A DNA stretch of 35,694 nucleotides, from assembly GCF_042685105.1 (NCBI RefSeq), contig NZ_JBHUMO010000071.1, forward strand, positions 1 to 35,694, given 5' to 3'. Made by a program: the position numbers and the translations under genes. Origin of the DNA: Enterococcus_G camelliae (GTDB lineage: Bacteria > Bacillota > Bacilli > Lactobacillales > Enterococcaceae). Under the pieces are notes generated by a model. The model saw only the letters and a list, made by a program, of their open reading frames with translations, was not told the origin of the DNA and made no database searches. Positions 33,784 to 35,694 of the stretch are shown here, one piece after another. The stretch's first letter is position 1, and every line of letters starts with the position of its first letter.

Positions 33784-33947
33784 TTACCTTATGGAACCAC
33801 GGTTAGACGGATTCATTTTGAGACCTATCGGTTGATTGAAATCTTCAAAAGCCAATTGAACGGTTGTTTGTAATTTATACATGAAAAGCCTCCAAAATTG
33901 AGTAAAGTGCACGATTTATGCCAGTAATCCGAAAAAAAATCATGCAC
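33784..33947 (-). pseudogene. Decayed insertion sequence with transposase N-terminus
   Basis: On the minus strand an ATG at 33882, with GGAGG upstream, opens a 32-codon frame reading MYKLQTTVQLAFEDFNQPIG, then LKMNPSNR, and stops at 33784-33786. The beginning resembles the N-terminus of IS5/IS1182-type transposases, where NPxNRW is followed by VxLAxxIPW; here the frame leaves the family pattern right after NR. The break is at a GTGGTTCC / GGAACCAC inverted repeat, suggesting deletion of the element's interior. A hairpin (GTGCACGATTT / AATCATGCAC, 33907-33947) lies before the start codon and may be near the original IS end. Family naming is tentative. Confidence 0.5.
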
Positions 33948-34144
33948 CTATTATATCAAAAGTGAGAGGGAAATGTTGTTATATCAAGGAAACTTTACTG
34001 TTCAGGAGACATTAATTAGGCTTTTTTTCTCTATTATTGAATATTTTTTCAGAAACAGAAGACCACAAACAACTTGTGATTTGTGATAGGTGATTCTATT
34101 AAATTTTAGGTCAAAGTATAAACCTTTTAAACGGTTTATTATGA
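33948..34144. other. AT-rich spacer ahead of the Fst-type locus
   Basis: No gene or clear structure recognised. The stretch separates the IS remnant from the toxin locus promoter and is rich in T tracts. Confidence 0.5.
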
Positions 34145-34183
34145 TATACTCATTCATGGCAGCTTGCCCCGAAAGGGGGTGCT
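34145..34183 (+). promoter_or_regulatory. RNA I promoter -10 and 5' stem-loop of the Fst-type locus
   Basis: A -10 TATACT (34145-34150) predicts transcription from about 34157; the -35 is weak. The RNA would start with a hairpin, GCCCC-GAAA-GGGGG within AGC...GCT (34161-34183), that covers the GGGGGTG ribosome binding site. The fst leader of pAD1 uses the same kind of 5' stem-loop to restrain toxin translation. Confidence 0.7.
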
Positions 34184-34210
34184 ATACATGTTTCAACAAA
34201 TCTTCACATT
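34179..34210 (+). repeat. Direct repeats DRa/DRb, copy 1
   Basis: GTGCTATACATG (34179-34190) and AAATCTTCACATT (34198-34210) recur in the same order at 34372-34383 and 34388-34400. In the par system such repeats let the antisense RNA contact the toxin mRNA around its start codon. Confidence 0.85.
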
Positions 34211-34286
34211 GATTGTCGCACCACTTTTCGTGGGCTTAGTCATTGAACTAGTTTCTCATTGGTTAGACGAGAAAGACGACGATTAA
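34188..34286 (+). CDS. Fst/par family type I toxin
   Basis: A 32-residue hydrophobic peptide, MFQQIFTLIVAPLFVGLVIE followed by LVSHWLDEKDDD. It has the family layout: a single membrane helix (about 5-24) with the conserved AP-x-FVGLV core, then a polar tail W-LDE-x-DD. It resembles Fst of plasmid pAD1 (VIAPIFVGLV, LDEEDD). Overproduced Fst-type peptides insert in the membrane from inside and stop growth. The locus has all parts of the par system: a restrained leader, a convergent antisense RNA, a shared terminator and two direct repeats. This chromosomal-looking copy sits among IS debris. I am confident of the family; activity is not shown. Confidence 0.93.
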   Translation: MFQQIFTLIVAPLFVGLVIELVSHWLDEKDDD

Positions 34287-34333
34287 AAGCAAGTTGCTAA
34301 CTAACCCACAACGCTAGCCATCGCAACTAGTGC

Positions 34334-34375
34334 AAAAAAAGCCCAACCTACTCGCAATAGGTTGGGCTTTTGTGC
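34334..34375. terminator. Shared bidirectional terminator of the toxin-antitoxin locus
   Basis: GCCCAACCTA (34341-34350) pairs with TAGGTTGGGC (34358-34367), flanked by A7 on the left and T4 on the right, so it ends both toxin mRNA and antisense RNA. Confidence 0.9.
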
Positions 34376-34400
34376 TATACATGCTCGAAATCTTCACATT
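34372..34400 (+). repeat. Direct repeats DRa/DRb, copy 2
   Basis: Second copies of GTGCTATACATG (34372-34383) and AAATCTTCACATT (34388-34400), separated by four bases instead of seven. The following TCGCAC is also shared with the toxin gene region, with a short insertion there. Confidence 0.85.
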
Positions 34401-34410
34401 TCGCACACTC

Positions 34411-34439
34411 ATTATAGCATGATTTTGATACTATGCCAA
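34411..34439 (-). promoter_or_regulatory. Antisense RNA promoter
   Basis: Minus strand -35 TTGGCA and -10 TATAAT with a 17-bp spacer: near consensus, stronger than the toxin promoter, as expected if the unstable antisense must be in excess. Confidence 0.8.
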
Positions 34440-34649
34440 GTTGCTTGCTAACCATACCCTATTATTCGTACCTGGTACATAAAATGAAAATGGCATTTAT
34501 TTGGTTCTCACACAAGCATTCTAAGCGATTTTCAAACTTTTTTGTGGGTAGTTATCTGCTAAAATTGCTGTAAAGCATCACTATTTCATTAATGATGGCT
34601 CTTAATTATTCTTCTTAATTCTGTGATAAATAGTTTTTAATAACGCCGA
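34440..34649. other. AT-rich spacer before the IS30 remnant
   Basis: No gene seen in either strand. There are no conspicuous repeats. Confidence 0.5.
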
Positions 34650-34944
34650 TTGTAAAATTAAGCTAGACAATTAAAAAAGTCATTTGTGCTACACTCAATA
34701 TAGTTCCGTCGAAAGAATTATAAGGAGTGATCACAAATGACCTATACCCATCTTACACCAACTGAACTCGTAATGCGTAATGATAGAAGCGTATTTTAAT
34801 CAAATGCACTCTGTTTCAAAAGTAGCCAAACGATTACAACGTTCTCGACAAACCATTTATAATGTCTATCGTTTTCTTAAAAATGGTGGAAACGCAATGA
34901 GTTACTATAAACAATATAAGAAAAACAAAAGTGGTAAGTTGTAA
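34650..34944 (+). pseudogene. IS30-family transposase remnant (frameshifted N-terminus)
   Basis: An ATG at 34737 with AAGGAG upstream starts MTYTHLTPTELVM and then runs to a stop at 34797. A second frame from 34780 continues the same protein: IEAYFNQMHSVSKVAKRLQR, then SRQTIYNVYRFL and YYKQYKKNKSG, an IS30-type helix-turn-helix N-terminus. The break is a tandem 7-bp duplication, CGTAATG at 34769-34775 and again at 34776-34782; removing one copy restores ELVMIEAYF. The coding match ends near 34935, where another IS30 element begins. TTGTAAAAT at 34650 may be the left end. The element is dead in two ways. Confidence 0.75.
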
Positions 34945-34976
34945 AATGAAATGCATAAAGAAATAAACAAAAAAAT

Positions 34977-35037
34977 CATGTAGATACGTTATACTTAAAA
35001 GCGACAAAACCATAAGTATGAAAAAGGTATCTACATG
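34977..35037 (+). promoter_or_regulatory. Hairpin sequestering the transposase start codon
   Basis: CATGTAGATAC (34977-34987) is perfectly complementary to GTATCTACATG (35027-35037); a second inner pairing ATACTT / AAGTAT (about 34991 / 35013) extends it. The right arm includes the start codon and adjoins the binding site. A transcript entering from outside would fold and hide the start, a protection known for other insertion sequences. Confidence 0.7.
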
Positions 35038-35694
35038 ACTAAAGCCAATTATACCACAGAAAAGCATCACTTTAAGCACCTTTCTGACATCCAACGTGGA
35101 AAATCAGAACAAATGGCAAAATGTGGCACCTATACACAAGCTGAAATTGCGTGCGAATTAGGAGTCAGTCAATCGACTGTTTCCCGCGAATTGAGACGCG
35201 GAAAAACGCGCCAACTTGACTATCAACGCAACTATTACGAACAGTATATTGCCGTCTCAGGTGCACGAGTCTATAAAGAAAATCGCACAAACTCGCATGC
35301 GAGAGATCATCATAAGTATTCTGCAGCGTTTCTTGCAGCTTTGTCAGAAAAGCTAGTACCCAAGAATGGGCTACGGCTTCACAGTGTGGATACGTTTGTG
35401 CGCACCTATAGGAAATCGCACCCTGAGGAACGTGTTCCATGCACGAAAACCGTTTATGCGTTGATCAATGCTGCTGTGCTCTCAATTCGTAACATTGATT
35501 TACCTATGAAGACCAGGATGCGACCACGAAAGAAAACAATTTCAGACCCGAAGGGCCGCAATGCTAGACACTTAGGACGCAGCATTGAAGAACGTGCGCC
35601 AGAAGTACTATCAAGAGAAACCTTTGGACATTGGGAAGTTGATTTGGTCTTAGGGAAGAAAACAAAAAATGAGCCCGTCATCATCACGATGGTT
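35035..35694 (+). CDS. IS30-family transposase (partial, 3' end outside window)
   Basis: An open frame of 220 codons to the last base of the window. An N-terminal helix-turn-helix near residues 35-56 (TYTQAEIACELGVSQSTVSR) is the IS30 DNA-binding domain. Further on come KTVYALINA, the RPRKKTISDPKGR segment and GHWEVDLVLG, which carries the first catalytic Asp of the DDE/RNase H domain (Asp203). IS30 transposases are usually about 320-380 residues, so roughly the last third is missing, including the other acidic residues. No internal stop is seen, so the gene may be intact. The start ATG lies inside an inverted repeat that could repress translation. Confidence 0.9.
   Translation, partial: MTKANYTTEKHHFKHLSDIQRGKSEQMAKCGTYTQAEIACELGVSQSTVSRELRRGKTRQLDYQRNYYEQYIAVSGARVYKENRTNSHARDHHKYSAAFLAALSEKLVPKNGLRLHSVDTFVRTYRKSHPEERVPCTKTVYALINAAVLSIRNIDLPMKTRMRPRKKTISDPKGRNARHLGRSIEERAPEVLSRETFGHWEVDLVLGKKTKNEPVIITMV

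Larger units (their letters stand above)
34334..34404 (-). ncRNA. RNA II-type antisense antitoxin RNA
   Basis: On the minus strand a strong promoter, TTGGCA (34434-34439), 17 bp, TATAAT (34411-34416), predicts a start near 34404. Transcription would run through the second copies of both direct repeats (34388-34400, 34372-34383) and end at the shared terminator, giving about 70 nt, close to the size of RNA II in pAD1. Complementarity to the toxin mRNA arises both at the terminator loop and at the repeats. Transcription is inferred, not shown. Confidence 0.85.
34939..35694 (+). mobile_element. Second IS30-family element, partial at window end
   Basis: Left end probably near 34939, where TTGTAAAATGAAATG resembles the TTGTAAAATTAAG at 34650 that may start the older element. 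It interrupts the older IS30 gene. The transposase starts at 35035 and runs off the window. The exact inverted repeat cannot be set without the right end. Confidence 0.6.

Noticed and set aside
34834..35094. Minus-strand frame with hydrophobic residues
   Set aside because: Antisense to both IS30 reading frames, which are clearly the coding ones.
1..35694. CRISPR arrays, tRNA and rRNA genes, prophage modules
   Set aside because: No regularly spaced repeats, no cloverleaf or rRNA sequence, and no phage structural or integrase genes were seen.

Overview
The window reads as the chromosome of a low-GC Firmicute of the order Lactobacillales, most probably Enterococcus or a close relative. The protein families, strong AGGAGG-type ribosome binding sites, a Rex-controlled adhE, the four-gene mevalonate operon (mvk-mvaD-mvaK2-fni), an Fst-type toxin locus and IS30-family elements all fit. 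From memory, the order cshA, acpS, alr, mazF, proC, phage-infection protein, queA, Ca-type ATPase, tgt, yajC, adhE, mevalonate operon resembles Enterococcus faecalis. No species call is attempted.

Layout. 1-1271: right end of an IS200/IS605-type element abutting a MATE transporter gene that has lost its N-terminus. 1704-2726: adenosine deaminase, behind a promoter whose spacer is a perfect palindrome. 3093-4661: DEAD-box RNA helicase with a long structured leader. 4821-7804: tight cluster acpS-alr-mazF-small membrane protein-proC (lipid carrier protein activation, D-alanine, endoribonuclease toxin, proline). 8018-10735: YhgE/Pip phage-infection protein. 11236-17547: queA, a P-type cation ATPase, a convergent DUF975 membrane protein, tgt and yajC; queA and tgt are both queuosine genes. 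17683-20280: adhE with a clear Rex operator. 20471-20947: unknown helical protein. 21021-23061 (minus): two-component system. 23323-27386 (minus): mevalonate pathway operon with 4 to 8 bp overlaps, making isopentenyl/dimethylallyl diphosphate. 27620-28258: deoxynucleoside kinase. 28428-30153: MarR regulator with a tandem operator, then nitroreductase, ABM monooxygenase and DUF1304 membrane protein. 30397-33472: three-gene MacAB-like efflux system.

The last 2.2 kb (33473-35694) is accessory DNA. It holds a decayed transposase fragment, a complete Fst/par type I toxin-antitoxin locus (32-aa toxin plus convergent antisense RNA with its own promoter, shared terminator and direct repeats), an IS30 N-terminal remnant frameshifted by a 7-bp tandem duplication, and the 5' part of a second IS30 transposase running off the window. 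The toxin gene and both transposase remnants are either very short or run off the window, so simple ORF calling misses them.

Most coding content is conserved housekeeping. The best candidates for something undescribed are non-coding: the ~130-nt branched structure at 23157-23287, the long nested inverted repeat at 7841-7937, the cshA leader with an internal terminator-like hairpin, and the operator inside the add promoter. The mazF homologue directly behind alr, without a visible antitoxin gene, is also notable. Functions come from recognised motifs and family knowledge; no database search was run.
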